A DNA stretch of 42,306 nt from Streptomyces sp. SPB074 (GCF_000154905.1 NZ_GG770539.1:6766162-6808467), one strand, 5' to 3'. Counted from the first letter of the stretch, positions 1 to 8,983 are shown. The notes: a model not told the origin generated them from the sequence alone. A program made the numbers and translations.

Positions 1-3000
1 ACGCGCAACGCCCGCGTACGGCCACGCCCCGCGAGGCGCCCCCAGTCCCGGTACGTGATGCCGTCGGCACTGCCCTCCACCCGCAGGCCCGGGATGTCGC
101 CACCGGTCCACTCGGCCTCGACCTCCCGCACCGCGAGCGCCGCGCCGAGGTCCACGACCAGACGGCCGTCCTTCCCCGGCCGCCACGCGCTGTCCGCGTC
201 CCCGTCGACGGCCGCGGCCGGGTCCGACATGCCCGCCGGCAGCGGACTCGTGGGGAACACCGTCCGGCCCAGCGCCAGATCGTCCGCCGGATGGGCGGCC
301 GCCCCGCGCAGCCGCACCACGACCGGCCGGCCGCCGGAACGCACCGAGACCACCGCGGTCCTGCCCTGCGCGCGCACCCGCACCCGGCAGGAGGCCCCCG
401 AGAGCCGCACCGTGGCCCCGTCCTCGACACTCACCCGCAGCCCGGCGGGCAGCGCCCGGCCCGAGACCGGCGCCAGCGTGAACCGGGGCGCCAGCAGCAC
501 CGCCCGCGCGCCGCGCAGCTCGCTCTCGTGGACGACCCCCTCCCGCGTCACCGTCTGCGTTCCCGCGAAGACCAACCGCTCGGCACCGTCCTGCGGCACC
601 GAAACCCGGGTGCGCACGTCCTCGGCCGAGAAGTTGAAGAGGCTCAGGTGCTCCTCCACGTACGCCGCCCGCACCCGCGGGTCCTCCGCCGACGGCGCCT
701 TCCGCGCCGCCAGCGCCCGCAGCCGGGCGGGCGTGGCGGCCGGGTACCCCTCGACCACCACGGGAGCGGCGGGACCGTCGCTCAGGACGATCGCGTCGTC
801 GTACACGGACAGGGGGTGCTCGCGGTCCGCGCCGCGCACCACGAGACCGGCGCGGCCGTCCACGTCGAGCCAGCCGCCATGACTGCGGGCCCGCGCCTCG
901 GGATAGACGGCCAGGTCCTCCCACCGCTCCCCGTCCGCCGAACCCTGCACGCGGTAGCCGCGCCCGGCCGCCGCCTCCCAGCGCAGCGTCACCTCCGCGA
1001 TCTCCCGCGCGGCACCGAGGTCGACAGCGAGCCAGCTGTCCGCCCGCTCGCGGTCCGCGACGGACACAGCCCAGCGCGTCGCCCCGTCACCGTCGACCGC
1101 CCGCTCCGCCCCCATGCCCGGAGCCGACGACGACGCCGTCGCCGTACCCCCGCGCGCGAGGTCCTCGCCACCGGCCGCCGCGCGCGCCTCGAAGGCGAAC
1201 AGCGAGTAGCCGTACGCCGGATCGGGCCGCACCCCCTGCATCCGCAGGTGCCGCACCGCGGTACGCGGCACGTCGAGCGTGTCGACACGCCCGCCGGCCG
1301 CGGGCGCGCTCTCCCCGTCCCGCGCCGCCACCTTCACCGAGCCCTCCGCGAAGCGGAAGGTACGGGAGCCGCCGAGCCCGGCCATCCCCGGCATGGTCAG
1401 GTTGTACACCTCCAGACGCCCCTCGGCCGCCGCCGTGCCGCTGCTCGCGTAGACCACCGCGCCCGAGCCCAGCGTCGTGAACCCGGCCCAGCCGGTGTCG
1501 AGGCGGAACAGCGTCGCGCTGCCGTCGAAACCGTCGCGCACCTTCGTCCAGGTCTCCACCGACCGGCCCGAGACCGTGCCAGCCGTCGAGGGCAGGAACA
1601 TCGGCGTGCCGCCACTCAGCTTGAAGAGCCAGTCGTCGTGCGCCGGCTGCCAGGCGAACTTCACGAACCCCGGCTTGCTCACCGCCGCCGCCCACGCCGC
1701 GGGGGACTGGTGCGAGACGAGCCCGGGGCCGGTGCCGAAGTCCCGCACCCCGGACGCCCGCGCGAAGAACTCCTCGCGGGAGAGCGGCCTCACCGTCGTG
1801 TGCGCCGTCCACACGTGCAGCAGGTAGCTCAGGGCGATCTCGGCGCGCGCCTCGGGCTCGTACTTCGGCTCGCCGGAGAACTTCGCGAGCCGGTAGCGCG
1901 GCGCGTACTGCTGGTACGCCTCAAGACGGGCCGCGAGTTCGGCCTCAGCGCGGGCCGCGGCACGGTCTCCCTTGACCCGCGCGAGGAAGGCGAGCGGGAT
2001 GACGTCGCGCCCGTAGAGATGCTCGCGGTCGTTGACCATCGGCATCAGCGGCTCGCCCGCGTCGCTCATGACACCGAGCAGGGTCTGCCACAGCGGGTCG
2101 CCGTTGGGCTGCTTCGTCAGCACCTCCGGCAGCGGCTTGCCCGCGGCGAGGAAGTGCGAGGAGTTGCGGCCCGAGGTGCGCCACAGCTCCTCCTGGTAGT
2201 GCGGGCCGAAGGAGCCGTGGTTCTCGACGATGAACGTGTCGTAGAGGTTGCGCGCGGTGTTGGCCGAGACCGGCACGCCGTCCACCAGCGCCGGGTTGGC
2301 GAGGTCGGCGGGCGGCAGCCCGGCCTCGTTGCGCGACCAGGTGCCGAAGCGCTCACTCCACGCGGCGTGGCGGGCGTCGTCACCGGCCCAGGCCAGCGCA
2401 GGGGCGAGGGACTGCGTGTAGACGCCCATCTCCTCCAGCTTTGTGTCCCCCACGAAGCCGCCGGTGAGGCCGTGCGGCGTCCAGGAGCCCGAGGCCGGAT
2501 CGTCCCCGGTGCCGAGAGCTTCCGTGTAGGCGGCCTGACCGCGCAGGAGCCCGTCGACATGGCCGCGGGTGGTCTCGTCCAGCTCGGACCACAGGAGCTT
2601 CGCCGCCATGACGAAGTACGACTGGAAGGTGGTGTCGAAGAAGAGCGTGCGGCCCCACTGGTCGCCGCCGTTGAGACGGTTGGACGCGGCGAAGTGGCGC
2701 AGGGTGGCGAGGGTGCGGCTGCGCAGAGTGTCCCGGTCCACGCCGGTCAGCCCGCTGTCGTAGCGGCCGTGGGTGAGGAGCACGGCGTTGCCCAGGACGA
2801 CGGCGAACCCGAAGTCCTTGTCCGTGTAATAGCCGCGGGCCGCGTCCCACTGCGTCTCCGACCAGCGGGTGTGCTGGGCGAGGACACGGAGGTAGGTGGC
2901 GGCGATGTCGTCGGGGGTCGCGGCCGTCCCGGCGCGGGTCCCGGCGGCCGACGCCTGCGCGGCTCCGGCGCCGACGGGCAGAGCGCTCAGCGCGCCTCCG

Positions 3001-3056
3001 GCGGCGAGGAGTTGGAGGAAGCGTCGGCGGCGGACGTGGGTGGGGTCGGGCGACAC
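1..3056 (-). CDS. Tat-exported discoidin-domain carbohydrate-active protein, 3' end outside window
   Basis: About 1018 codons are visible and the reading frame runs off the left edge. The GTG start at 3056 was chosen because GGAAGG lies just upstream and it places a twin-arginine signal (RRRRFLQLL, followed by an Ala/Gly-rich hydrophobic stretch) at the N-terminus. Residues ~45-600 form a helical, Trp-rich catalytic-like region that I cannot assign to a named glycosidase or lyase family. Two F5/8 type C (discoidin, CBM32-like) domains follow, at about residues 629-717 (LARGGTATASS...DLGAAREIAEV) and 925-1010 (LALGRTVFPTS...VVDLGAALAVREV). Such domains bind glycans, so the protein probably acts outside the cell on a polysaccharide. 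It stands alone on its strand, behind a LacI-type palindrome. Family placement of the catalytic part is open. Confidence 0.85.
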   Translation of the reverse strand, partial: MSPDPTHVRRRRFLQLLAAGGALSALPVGAGAAQASAAGTRAGTAATPDDIAATYLRVLAQHTRWSETQWDAARGYYTDKDFGFAVVLGNAVLLTHGRYDSGLTGVDRDTLRSRTLATLRHFAASNRLNGGDQWGRTLFFDTTFQSYFVMAAKLLWSELDETTRGHVDGLLRGQAAYTEALGTGDDPASGSWTPHGLTGGFVGDTKLEEMGVYTQSLAPALAWAGDDARHAAWSERFGTWSRNEAGLPPADLANPALVDGVPVSANTARNLYDTFIVENHGSFGPHYQEELWRTSGRNSSHFLAAGKPLPEVLTKQPNGDPLWQTLLGVMSDAGEPLMPMVNDREHLYGRDVIPLAFLARVKGDRAAARAEAELAARLEAYQQYAPRYRLAKFSGEPKYEPEARAEIALSYLLHVWTAHTTVRPLSREEFFARASGVRDFGTGPGLVSHQSPAAWAAAVSKPGFVKFAWQPAHDDWLFKLSGGTPMFLPSTAGTVSGRSVETWTKVRDGFDGSATLFRLDTGWAGFTTLGSGAVVYASSGTAAAEGRLEVYNLTMPGMAGLGGSRTFRFAEGSVKVAARDGESAPAAGGRVDTLDVPRTAVRHLRMQGVRPDPAYGYSLFAFEARAAAGGEDLARGGTATASSSAPGMGAERAVDGDGATRWAVSVADRERADSWLAVDLGAAREIAEVTLRWEAAAGRGYRVQGSADGERWEDLAVYPEARARSHGGWLDVDGRAGLVVRGADREHPLSVYDDAIVLSDGPAAPVVVEGYPAATPARLRALAARKAPSAEDPRVRAAYVEEHLSLFNFSAEDVRTRVSVPQDGAERLVFAGTQTVTREGVVHESELRGARAVLLAPRFTLAPVSGRALPAGLRVSVEDGATVRLSGASCRVRVRAQGRTAVVSVRSGGRPVVVRLRGAAAHPADDLALGRTVFPTSPLPAGMSDPAAAVDGDADSAWRPGKDGRLVVDLGAALAVREVEAEWTGGDIPGLRVEGSADGITYRDWGRLAGRGRTRALR

Positions 3057-3075
3057 GGCGGGGGCCTTCCGTTTG

Positions 3076-3087
3076 GACAACGTTGTC
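3076..3087. promoter_or_regulatory. Candidate LacI-family operator upstream of the discoidin gene
   Basis: A perfect 12-bp palindrome GACAACGTTGTC with a central CG, 20 bp upstream of the GTG start at 3056. This form is typical of LacI-family operators controlling sugar-use genes in actinomycetes. On the minus strand it reads TTGACAACGTTGTCC, so it may overlap a -35 box. The regulator itself is not in the window. Confidence 0.6.
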
Positions 3088-3105
3088 AAGGCGCATTCTT
3101 GACAC

Positions 3106-3399
3106 GCCTCCTGGCGGGAGTCAACGGGTCTGCCCCGGGACGTAGCGGGGGGTTTCGCGCCGCGAGCCCCCTCCGCGAGTTGGCTGGAAAAGCCTGTGCC
3201 GCGACGTCTATCCCCGAACAAGCTCTGGGCAGCGACGACTTGCCGCCGATGGCCCGCTCATTGGGGGCGCCGGAGCGGTTCGCAGTGGCGCGGGCTGGCA
3301 CGGGCTCCGCGCTGCCCTGGCGTTCACTTCCGGGCGGCTGTGCCTTCGCGGTGTGTGGGCGCTGTCGGTGATGAGGGTTTCGTCGGGGTGCGTGGTGCT
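3106..3399. other. Gene-free stretch left of the first IS
   Basis: About 290 bp between the operator region and the first insertion sequence. Several frames are open because of high GC, but none has a recognisable product or a ribosome binding site. I see nothing further in it. Confidence 0.4.
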
Positions 3400-3433
3400 T
3401 TACGAGTTGGTGCGTGATAGCGGGTGAGGTGTC

Positions 3434-4384
3434 GTGCCACGTGGATGGCATGATCCCGCTGTGGCGATCATGGTCAATCGGGCGGTGCTGGCGCATCGAC
3501 TGTTCACGGGGCTCTCCCGGCGTCATCTTGCGTGCTTGGTCGAAGAGTTGGCCGAGCCGTGGCAGGCCGGGGTCGAGGGTCGCCGCCATGCTGTGCGAGG
3601 CGGGGCCCGCAAGCGGGCCGAAGGCGCCGGCGCCCGCCATCAGCTGGTGTTCGTCGACCGGTTGGTGGCCACACTCATCCACCTGCGGCACGACCTGCCG
3701 CACTCGGTGCTGGGGCTGCTGTCAGGTGTCGACCGATCCACGGTCACCCGGGCGATCGGAGAGGTGCGCACGCTCTTGGCGGAGCGGGGGTGCGCGGTTC
3801 CCGACCGTCCCGGCCTGCGGCTTCGGACTCTGGCGGATGTGTTTGCCTACGCCCAGGCCGAAGGTGTCGAGCTGCGTCTGGACGCCACCGAGATCCAGGT
3901 CCGCCGGCCACCGGCCGGCCGCGGCGGCCGGCGCGCATTCGTCTCGGGCAAGAAGAAGCAGAACACGATGAAGGCCACCGTGATCGCCGGCTGGCGGGGC
4001 CGCACGTTATGGACCGATGCCCTACGACCTGGGCGTATGCACGACGCCACCGCCGCCCGCGACGAAGGCATCGCCATCTGCTTCCAGCACTTCCCCGACG
4101 TCGAGGTCCTGTTGGACGACGGCTACCTGGGGCTGAGCCGCGACCATCGCGGGCAGGCGATCACGCCGCCGAGAAAACCCCGGCCGGGAGCACTGCCCGA
4201 CAGAGTCGAACAACGGGGACGCGACCGCCACGGCCACTCGTCCGACCGCATCACCGTCGAACACGCCCTCGCTGATCACAAACGCTGGAAGCAACTGACC
4301 CGCTGGACACATCGCCGCGACCGCCTGCCCGACACCTACCGCGCCATCGCCGGCCTCGTCTCCGACCGCAACACCAGCATCTGA
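3434..4384 (+). CDS. IS5-family transposase (DDE_Tnp_4 type), copy A
   Basis: Transposase of 316 residues from the first GTG; comparison with copy B makes the GTG at 3461 or ATG at 3470 (MVNRAVLAHRLFTGL) equally likely starts. An N-terminal helix-turn-helix segment (LGLLSGVDRSTVTRAIGEV) precedes the DDE domain, with LDATEIQVRRP, SGKKKQNTMKATV, DALRPGRMHDATAA, LLDDGYLG and the C-terminal VEHALADHKRW. It is about 80% identical by eye to the product at 5762-6733, with most differences near residues 250-265. The ORF is intact, but the right end of its element is separated from it by the IS3 insertion, so this copy should not be able to move alone. Confidence 0.88.
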   Translation: MPRGWHDPAVAIMVNRAVLAHRLFTGLSRRHLACLVEELAEPWQAGVEGRRHAVRGGARKRAEGAGARHQLVFVDRLVATLIHLRHDLPHSVLGLLSGVDRSTVTRAIGEVRTLLAERGCAVPDRPGLRLRTLADVFAYAQAEGVELRLDATEIQVRRPPAGRGGRRAFVSGKKKQNTMKATVIAGWRGRTLWTDALRPGRMHDATAARDEGIAICFQHFPDVEVLLDDGYLGLSRDHRGQAITPPRKPRPGALPDRVEQRGRDRHGHSSDRITVEHALADHKRWKQLTRWTHRRDRLPDTYRAIAGLVSDRNTSI

Positions 4385-4504
4385 AAACGGCCCTGATCAG
4401 GCAAACACACCTCACCCCCTATCACGCACGGGCCCTGACCCTGGAGTTTGGACACCGGAGAGACTTGGATCTTGATGGTCCAGGAGAACGGAGTCCCTGT
4501 GGGG

Positions 4505-4810
4505 ATGAAGCATTACCCCGCCGAGTTCAAGGCGGACGCGGTCGCGTTGTACCGGTCGCGTCCGGGAGCGACGATCAAGTCGGTCGCCGCCGATCTCGGA
4601 GTGAACACCGAGACGCTGCGGAACTGGATCCGGGCCGCCGACGGACGCCGCGCCGGTGCCCATTCCGCCCCCGCAACGGCACCGCAGCCTGCCGGTGACC
4701 CGGTTCAGGCGGAGCTGGCCGCCGCGCGCAAGAGGATCCGCGAGCTGGAGGAAGAACGCGACATCCTCCGCAAGGCGGCCCGGTATTTCGCGACGGAGAC
4801 GCGCTGGTGA
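4505..4810 (+). CDS. IS3-family transposase OrfA
   Basis: Small helix-turn-helix protein of about 101 residues starting MKHYPAEFKADAVALYRSRP, with the HTH segment SVAADLGVNTETLRNWIRAA and a C-terminal leucine-zipper-like coil (ELAAARKRIRELEEERDILRKAA) that in this family mediates oligomerisation. The frame is open further upstream to 4448, but the ATG at 4505 (or GTG at 4499) matches the family N-terminus. Its TGA overlaps the GTG of OrfB in GTGA; in this family OrfB is usually made as an OrfAB fusion by -1 frameshifting, which the overlap would allow. Confidence 0.88.
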   Translation: MKHYPAEFKADAVALYRSRPGATIKSVAADLGVNTETLRNWIRAADGRRAGAHSAPATAPQPAGDPVQAELAAARKRIRELEEERDILRKAARYFATETRW

Positions 4811-5709
4811 ACCGCTGCCAGTTCGTTGAGGATCACCAGCGCCGATACGGCGTGAAGCGGCTCTGCGACATTCTCGGGATCGCCCGCTCGAGTTTCTATT
4901 ACTGGCGTCGCACCGCCCCGGCTCGCATGGCCCGTCAGGCCGCTGACGACCGGCTCGCGGCCCGGATACGCAAGGCCCACAAGGAGTCCGACGGCACCTA
5001 CGGAGTCCCGAGGATCACTGCCGAGCTCCGCGACGAGGGCGGCCAGGCGGTCAACCACAAGCGCGTTGCCAGGATCATGCGGACCATCGGCCTCGAAGGG
5101 GTCCGTCTGCGGCGCCGGCACCGCACCACCATCGCCGACCCGGCCACCGCGAAGGCCCCGGACCTGATCGGCCGCGACTTCACCGCGAAGGAGATCAACA
5201 CCAAGTACGTCGGTGACATCACCTACTTGAGCGTCGGCGGCGGACGGTTCTGCTATCTCGCGACAGTGATCGACCTGTGCTCGCGCCGCCTGGCAGGCTG
5301 GGCGATCGCCGACCACATGCGCACCGAGCTCGTCATCGACGCCCTCGCCGCCGCGGAACGGACCCGCGGCAGTCTGAACGGGGCGATCATGCACACCGAT
5401 CACGGAGCCCAGTACACCAGCGGGGCCTTCGCGGACGCCTGCCGCCGGGCCGGTGTCCTGCAGAGCATGAGCGCCGTCGGGTCCAGCGCGGACAACGCCG
5501 CCGCCGAATCGTTCAACGCCAGCTTTAAAAGGGAGACGTTGAAGGGCCGAAAGGGCTGGTCAAGCGAGCGCGAGGCACGACTCGACGCCTTCCACTGGCT
5601 GTCCCGCTACAACACCCGACGCCGTCATTCCCGGCTCGGCCAGCGAGCCCCGATCACCTACGAGATCACCGTCCACCCAACCTCAACTACCCTGGCCCGA
5701 GCCGCATAG
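4807..5709 (+). CDS. IS3-family transposase OrfB (integrase domain)
   Basis: 300 residues from a GTG overlapping the OrfA stop. The N-terminal HTH_21-type region (YGVKRLCDILGIARSSFYYWRR) is followed by an rve integrase core. The visible DDE triad is D137 (YVGDITYL), D198 (HTDHGAQY) and E234 (NAAAESFNAS), with 35 residues between the last two as expected for D,D(35)E enzymes. The C-terminus (HSRLGQRAPITYE) is complete. This copy is the reference for the damaged copy at 10340-11638. Confidence 0.92.
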   Translation: MNRCQFVEDHQRRYGVKRLCDILGIARSSFYYWRRTAPARMARQAADDRLAARIRKAHKESDGTYGVPRITAELRDEGGQAVNHKRVARIMRTIGLEGVRLRRRHRTTIADPATAKAPDLIGRDFTAKEINTKYVGDITYLSVGGGRFCYLATVIDLCSRRLAGWAIADHMRTELVIDALAAAERTRGSLNGAIMHTDHGAQYTSGAFADACRRAGVLQSMSAVGSSADNAAAESFNASFKRETLKGRKGWSSEREARLDAFHWLSRYNTRRRHSRLGQRAPITYEITVHPTSTTLARAA

Positions 5710-5750
5710 ACGTGTTCAAACTCCAGGGTCAAGGCCCCACCAGTTCGTTA

Positions 5751-6785
5751 CGAGCTGGTGCGTGATTGCGGTTGGGGAGGGATCGCGCGAGGGTGGGATG
5801 ATCCAGTCCGTGGTGATCACGGTCGACCGGAACGTTCTCGCGCATCAGCTGTTCACCGGTGTCTCCCGGCAGCATCTGGCTTGCCTGGTCGAGGAGTTGG
5901 CTGGCCCGTGGCAGGCCATGATTGAGGGGCGTCGTCACGAGGCTCGCGGCGGGGCCAGGAAACGTGAGGCGGGGGCCGGTGCCCGGCATCGGCTGGTGTT
6001 CGTCGACCGGCTGGTCGTCACGCTGATTCACCTGCGGCACGATCTCCCGCACTCCGTCCTGGCCCTGTTGTCCGGTGTCGACCGTTCCACCGTTACCCGC
6101 GCGGTCGGAGAGATGCGCGGGCTCCTGGCCGAACGCGGATGCGCGGTCCCTGACCGTCCTGGCCTGCGGCTTCGGACCCTGGCGGATGTGTTCGCCTACG
6201 CCCAGGCCGAGGGCATCGAGCTGCGGCTGGATGCCACCGAGATCCAGGTCCGCCGGCCCGCAGCCGGCCGCGGCGGACGCCGGGCGTTCGTCTCGGGCAA
6301 GAAGAAGCAGAACACGATGAAGGCCACTGTCGTTGCCGACCATCAGGGCCGCACTCTCTGGACCGACGCCCTGCGGCCAGGCCGGATGCACGATGCGACC
6401 GCCACACGCAACGAAGGTATCGGAACCTGTTTCCAGCACTTCCCGGACGTGGAAGTGCTTCTGGACGACGGCTACCTCGGTCTCCGGCGTGATCACCCCG
6501 GCCAGGCGATCACACCGCCCAGAAAACCAAACAAGATCGCTTTGCCGCACGTGCACGCCGCCAGAGAAGAGGCCCGGCACCGACACTCATCGAAGCGCAT
6601 CACCGTCGAGCACGCGCTTGCCGACCACAAACGCTGGAAACAGCTGACCCGCTGGACGCACCGGCGAGAGGCCCTGCCCGACACCTACCGGGCCATCGCC
6701 GGCCTCGTCTCCGACCGAACCGCCAACGCGTAACCACGCCCCTGATCAGGCAAACACGCCTCAACCGCAATCACGCACCAGTTCG
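5751..6785 (+). mobile_element. IS5-family element copy B (intact, 1035 bp)
   Basis: Left end CGAGCTGGTGCGTGAT, right end ATCACGCACCAGTTCG, flanked by TTA at 5748-5750 and 6786-6788. It directly abuts copy A and shares one TTA with it. The complete ends and intact transposase suggest it could still be mobile. Confidence 0.85.
5762..6733 (+). CDS. IS5-family transposase (DDE_Tnp_4 type), copy B
   Basis: 323 residues from GTG 5762; the homologous start in copy A suggests GTG 5810 (VVITVDRNVLAHQLFTG) may be the true one. The domain order matches copy A: N-terminal HTH (LALLSGVDRSTVTRAVGEM), then the DDE nuclease with LDATEIQVRRP, KKKQNTMKATVVADHQG, ALRPGRMHDATATRNEG, VLLDDGYLG, and VEHALADHKRWKQL. 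No frameshift or internal stop. Confidence 0.88.
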   Translation: MIAVGEGSREGGMIQSVVITVDRNVLAHQLFTGVSRQHLACLVEELAGPWQAMIEGRRHEARGGARKREAGAGARHRLVFVDRLVVTLIHLRHDLPHSVLALLSGVDRSTVTRAVGEMRGLLAERGCAVPDRPGLRLRTLADVFAYAQAEGIELRLDATEIQVRRPAAGRGGRRAFVSGKKKQNTMKATVVADHQGRTLWTDALRPGRMHDATATRNEGIGTCFQHFPDVEVLLDDGYLGLRRDHPGQAITPPRKPNKIALPHVHAAREEARHRHSSKRITVEHALADHKRWKQLTRWTHRREALPDTYRAIAGLVSDRTANA

Positions 6786-6820
6786 TTACCGAGGTTGAAC
6801 TCGGGATGTCGTGTTGCTGG

Positions 6821-6980
6821 TCAGGCGGGTCGGATGGTCAGGCCGGTCTCGATGAGACAGCCGTCTATGAGGTGGCTGCGGTACTGGATGTGCCGTAGGC
6901 CGCGCCGGACGGTCTGGACGAGGTGTTGCGGGGTGCTGAAGGCGACGTTGGAGAGCCAGCCACGTCGCAGGAGTGACCAG
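6821..6980 (-). pseudogene. IS630-family transposase, C-terminal remnant
   Basis: About 52 codons survive, reading PWSLLRRGWLSNVAF...LVQTVRRGLRHIQYR...LIDGCLIETGL before a TGA at 6821-6823. The IQYR-x-HLIDGC motif is the usual C-terminus of IS630-type transposases. The upstream part is gone: at 6981 the sequence changes abruptly into the terminal repeat of an IS256-family element. The right end of the IS630 probably lay near 6789, next to the TTA of IS5-family copy B. Confidence 0.65.
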
Positions 6981-8359
6981 GGGTCTGTCAAACGAGCGGT
7001 GTAAGTAGGGTTGTTGAGGGTTACTGGCGGGCTGCGGAGAGTCGGCCGTCGAAGGTGATGTCGAAGGCGTTGAGAGCGGTTTTCCAGCGCATGGTCCAGC
7101 GGGCCTGGCCCTTGCCGGTCGGGTCGAGCGACATGATCGCCATGTAGACGCACTTCAGGGCGGCCTGTTCGTTCGGGAAGTGCCCCCGGGCTTCACCGCC
7201 CGGCGGATCCTGGCGTTGACGGACTCGATCGCGTTGGTGGTGCAGACGATGCGGCGGATCTCAATGTCGAAGCGCAGGAACGGGGTGAACTTTTCCCACG
7301 CGTTCTCCCAGAGCCTGACGTCGCCGGATACTTCTTGCCCCATGCGTCGGCGAACTCCGCGAACCGATCGAGGGCCGCGTCCTCGGTCGCCGCGGTGTAG
7401 ACGGGCTTGAGGACCTTGGCGATCTTGTCCCAGTCCTGGCGGGCGGCATAGCGGAAGGAGTTCCGCGGCAGATGGACCACGCAGGTCTGCACGACGGTGC
7501 GGGGCCAGACGGTCTCGACCGCGTCGGGCAGGCCCTTGAGCCCGTCGCATACGAGCATGAGGACGTCGTTCACGCCGCGGTTCTTGATCTCGGTGAGGAT
7601 GTGCATCCAGTGCTTGGCGCCCTCGCCGCCGTCGCCGGCCCACAGCCCGAGAATGTCCCGCCGGCCCTCGACGGTGACGGCCAGGGCGACGTAGATGGGC
7701 CGGTTGGCGACCGCGCCGTCGCGGATCTTTACGTGGATGGCGTCGATGAAGACGACCGGGTAGACGGCGTCCAGGGGCCGGTTCTGCCATTCGGCCATGC
7801 CTTCGAGGACCTTGTCGGTGATCGTGGAGATCGTCTGGCGCGACACGTCGGCGCCATAGACCTCGGCCAGGTGGGCCTGGACCTCGCCGGTGGTCAGGCC
7901 CTTCGCCGCGAGTGAGATGACCATCTCGTCGACGCCGGACAAACGCTTCTGGCGCTTCTTGACGATCTTCGGTTCGAAGGAGCCCTCGCGGTCGCGGGGC
8001 ACGGTTGTCTCCACCGGGCCCACGTCGGTCAGTACGGTCTTGGCGCGGGTGCCGTTGCGGGAGTTGCCGCCGTTCTTCCCCGCCGGGTCGTGCTTGTCAT
8101 AGCCGAGGTGGTCGGTGATCTCGCCCTCGAGGGCCGACTCCAGGAGTCGTTTGGTCAGCTGCTGGAGCAGCCCGCCCTCGCCGGTCAGCTGCAGGCCCTC
8201 CGCCTGAGCCCGGCCCACCAACTCGTCGATCAGCCGGTCGTCCACAGACTTCGACGGCACCGTCTCAGACGGCTCGACGGGCTCGGCCTTGGTCACGTTG
8301 TTGCTGGTCATCGATGCATCTTCCATGATCGGGAGTTACACCGAACGTTTTACAGTCCC
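6981..8359 (-). mobile_element. IS256-family element copy A (transposase frameshifted)
   Basis: Imperfect inverted ends: GGGTCTGTCAAACGAGCGGT at 6981 and, reverse complemented from 8359, GGGACTGTAAAACGTTCGGT. The flanks show no matching target duplication, so neighbouring DNA was probably lost or rearranged after insertion. Confidence 0.75.
7021..8326 (-). pseudogene. IS256-family (Mutator-type) transposase, two frameshifts
   Basis: Starts near 8326 with an Asp/Glu-rich N-terminus, then ELVGRAQAEGLQLTGEGGLL, NSRNGTRAKTVLTDVGPVE, VVFIDAIHVKIRDG, LMLVCDGLKGLPDAVE. The frame changes near 7325 (after AWGKKYPA) and continues as RLWENAWEKFTPFLRFDIEI...STNAIESVNA-like CTTNAIESVNARIRRAVK. It changes again near 7180, where one G appears lost before RGHFPNEQAALKCVYMAIMSL, and ends at a TAA at 7021-7023. 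Both breaks are single-base events compared with the intact relative at 9023-10321, so they are either true mutations or sequencing errors. Confidence 0.85.
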
Positions 8360-8362
8360 TCC

Positions 8363-8446
8363 CTCGCGGAACGTCTCGGCCAGCACCGCACCACGCCAGC
8401 CGCCCGCGACTTCATCGACCGCGCACACAGCGTGCTTGCCGCCTGA
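8363..8446 (+). pseudogene. Possible C-terminal remnant of a regulator (LysR-like tail)
   Basis: Right outside the IS256 end an open frame reads SLAERLGQHRTTPAARDFIDRAHSVLAA and stops at 8444-8446. The TPAARDFIDRA pattern resembles the tail of LysR-type substrate-binding domains, but it is too short to be sure. Confidence 0.22.
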
Positions 8447-8579
8447 GAAGCTGTTTTCAAAGGCGAGGGCTGTGAGCGCCGTCTTTGGGGTCACCCGTTT
8501 GGCGGTGCGGAGTGAGCGGATATGCCTGACGGGGGTGACGGTGGCAGTGTCTGCAGATCTCCGTCAGAGGAGTTTGGTC

Positions 8580-8798
8580 ATGATCATCAAGAAGTTGCAC
8601 GAGGCGGGTTTGCGTAGTGATCACGCCTATACGGCTGCTGTGGTCTCGATCGGGCTGTCGTTCCTGTCGTGGACGGCGTCGGTCAAGGGAGAGGCAGCGG
8701 GTACGGACCGTGCTGACCGGTGGGGGATTTTCGTGGGTGAGTGGGCGCCGACGTTCTTCGGCCTGGGACTCGCACTCGCGCAGTACGAGAAGGACTGA
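8580..8798 (+). CDS. Small conserved-looking membrane protein, 72 aa
   Basis: ATG 8580 is preceded by a clear AGAGGAG ribosome binding site 8 bp upstream, which decides this start over the longer open frame from 8289. The protein begins MIIKKLHEAGLRSDHAYTAA, has a hydrophobic helix (AVVSIGLSFLSWTASV) at about residues 20-36 and a second near 53-66 (EWAPTFFGLGLALAQYE). I recall similar short proteins in Streptomyces but know no function. A strong hairpin follows 15 bp after the stop. It is the only complete non-transposase gene in the IS nest and could be a relic of the ancestral locus. Confidence 0.75.
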   Translation: MIIKKLHEAGLRSDHAYTAAVVSIGLSFLSWTASVKGEAAGTDRADRWGIFVGEWAPTFFGLGLALAQYEKD

Positions 8799-8813
8799 CC
8801 GGCAGCTGGTTCC

Positions 8814-8842
8814 GGTGGGGTCGGCCGGTGGCCGGCCCCACC
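8814..8842 (+). terminator. Hairpin terminator after the 72-aa membrane protein gene
   Basis: GGTGGGG-TC-GGCC then GGT loop then GGCC-GG-CCCCACC: a long G+C stem 15 bp after the TGA at 8796-8798. No U-tract, as is common in Streptomyces. Confidence 0.65.
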
Positions 8843-8848
8843 GGCGCG

Positions 8849-8983
8849 TCAGACGTCGGCCGCAGGTCCTGCTGAGTGACGGCGTCGCATGCTCATGGCC
8901 AGGCGTCTGGTCATAAGGGTGATGGCGGCCCAGGTGATGATCGTTTCCGAGTGCTGGATGAGCCGCTCGTAGTCGCGGGAGTG
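8849..8983 (-). pseudogene. IS5-family transposase C-terminal fragment
   Basis: About 44 codons on the minus strand: HSRDYERLIQHSETIITWAAITLMTRRLAM before a TGA at 8849-8851. The RDYERL...H.E..I.WA.I.LM.RRLA pattern is the usual C-terminus of an IS5-type DDE_Tnp_1 transposase. It is cut where the terminal repeat of the next IS256-family element begins (about 8981). Confidence 0.65.

Larger units (their letters stand above)
4430..5737 (+). mobile_element. IS3-family element copy A (intact, 1308 bp)
   Basis: Ends GGGCCCTGACCCTGGAGTTT (left) and, reverse complemented, GGGCCTTGACCCTGGAGTTT (right). It is flanked by a 3-bp direct repeat CAC (4427-4429 and 5738-5740), the usual IS3-family duplication length. 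It lies inside the right terminal repeat of IS5-family copy A. A second copy, inverted and altered, lies at 10340-11638. Confidence 0.9.
3403..5747 (+). mobile_element. IS5-family element copy A, split by an IS3-family insertion
   Basis: Left end CGAGTTGGTGCGTGAT at 3403 and right end ATCACGCAC + CAGTTCG (4421-4429 and 5741-5747) form inverted repeats once the IS3 element at 4430-5737 is removed, giving an element of about 1034 bp. The flanking trinucleotide TTA occurs at 3400-3402 and 5748-5750, matching the TNA target duplication known for IS5-family (IS1031-like) elements. The right TTA is shared with copy B, so the two copies sit in direct tandem. Confidence 0.8.

Noticed and set aside
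291-3371. Open plus-strand frame of 1026 codons opposite the discoidin gene
   Set aside because: Arg/His/Pro-rich product with no domain; it is the antisense shadow of the minus-strand gene, which has a signal peptide and two clear domains.
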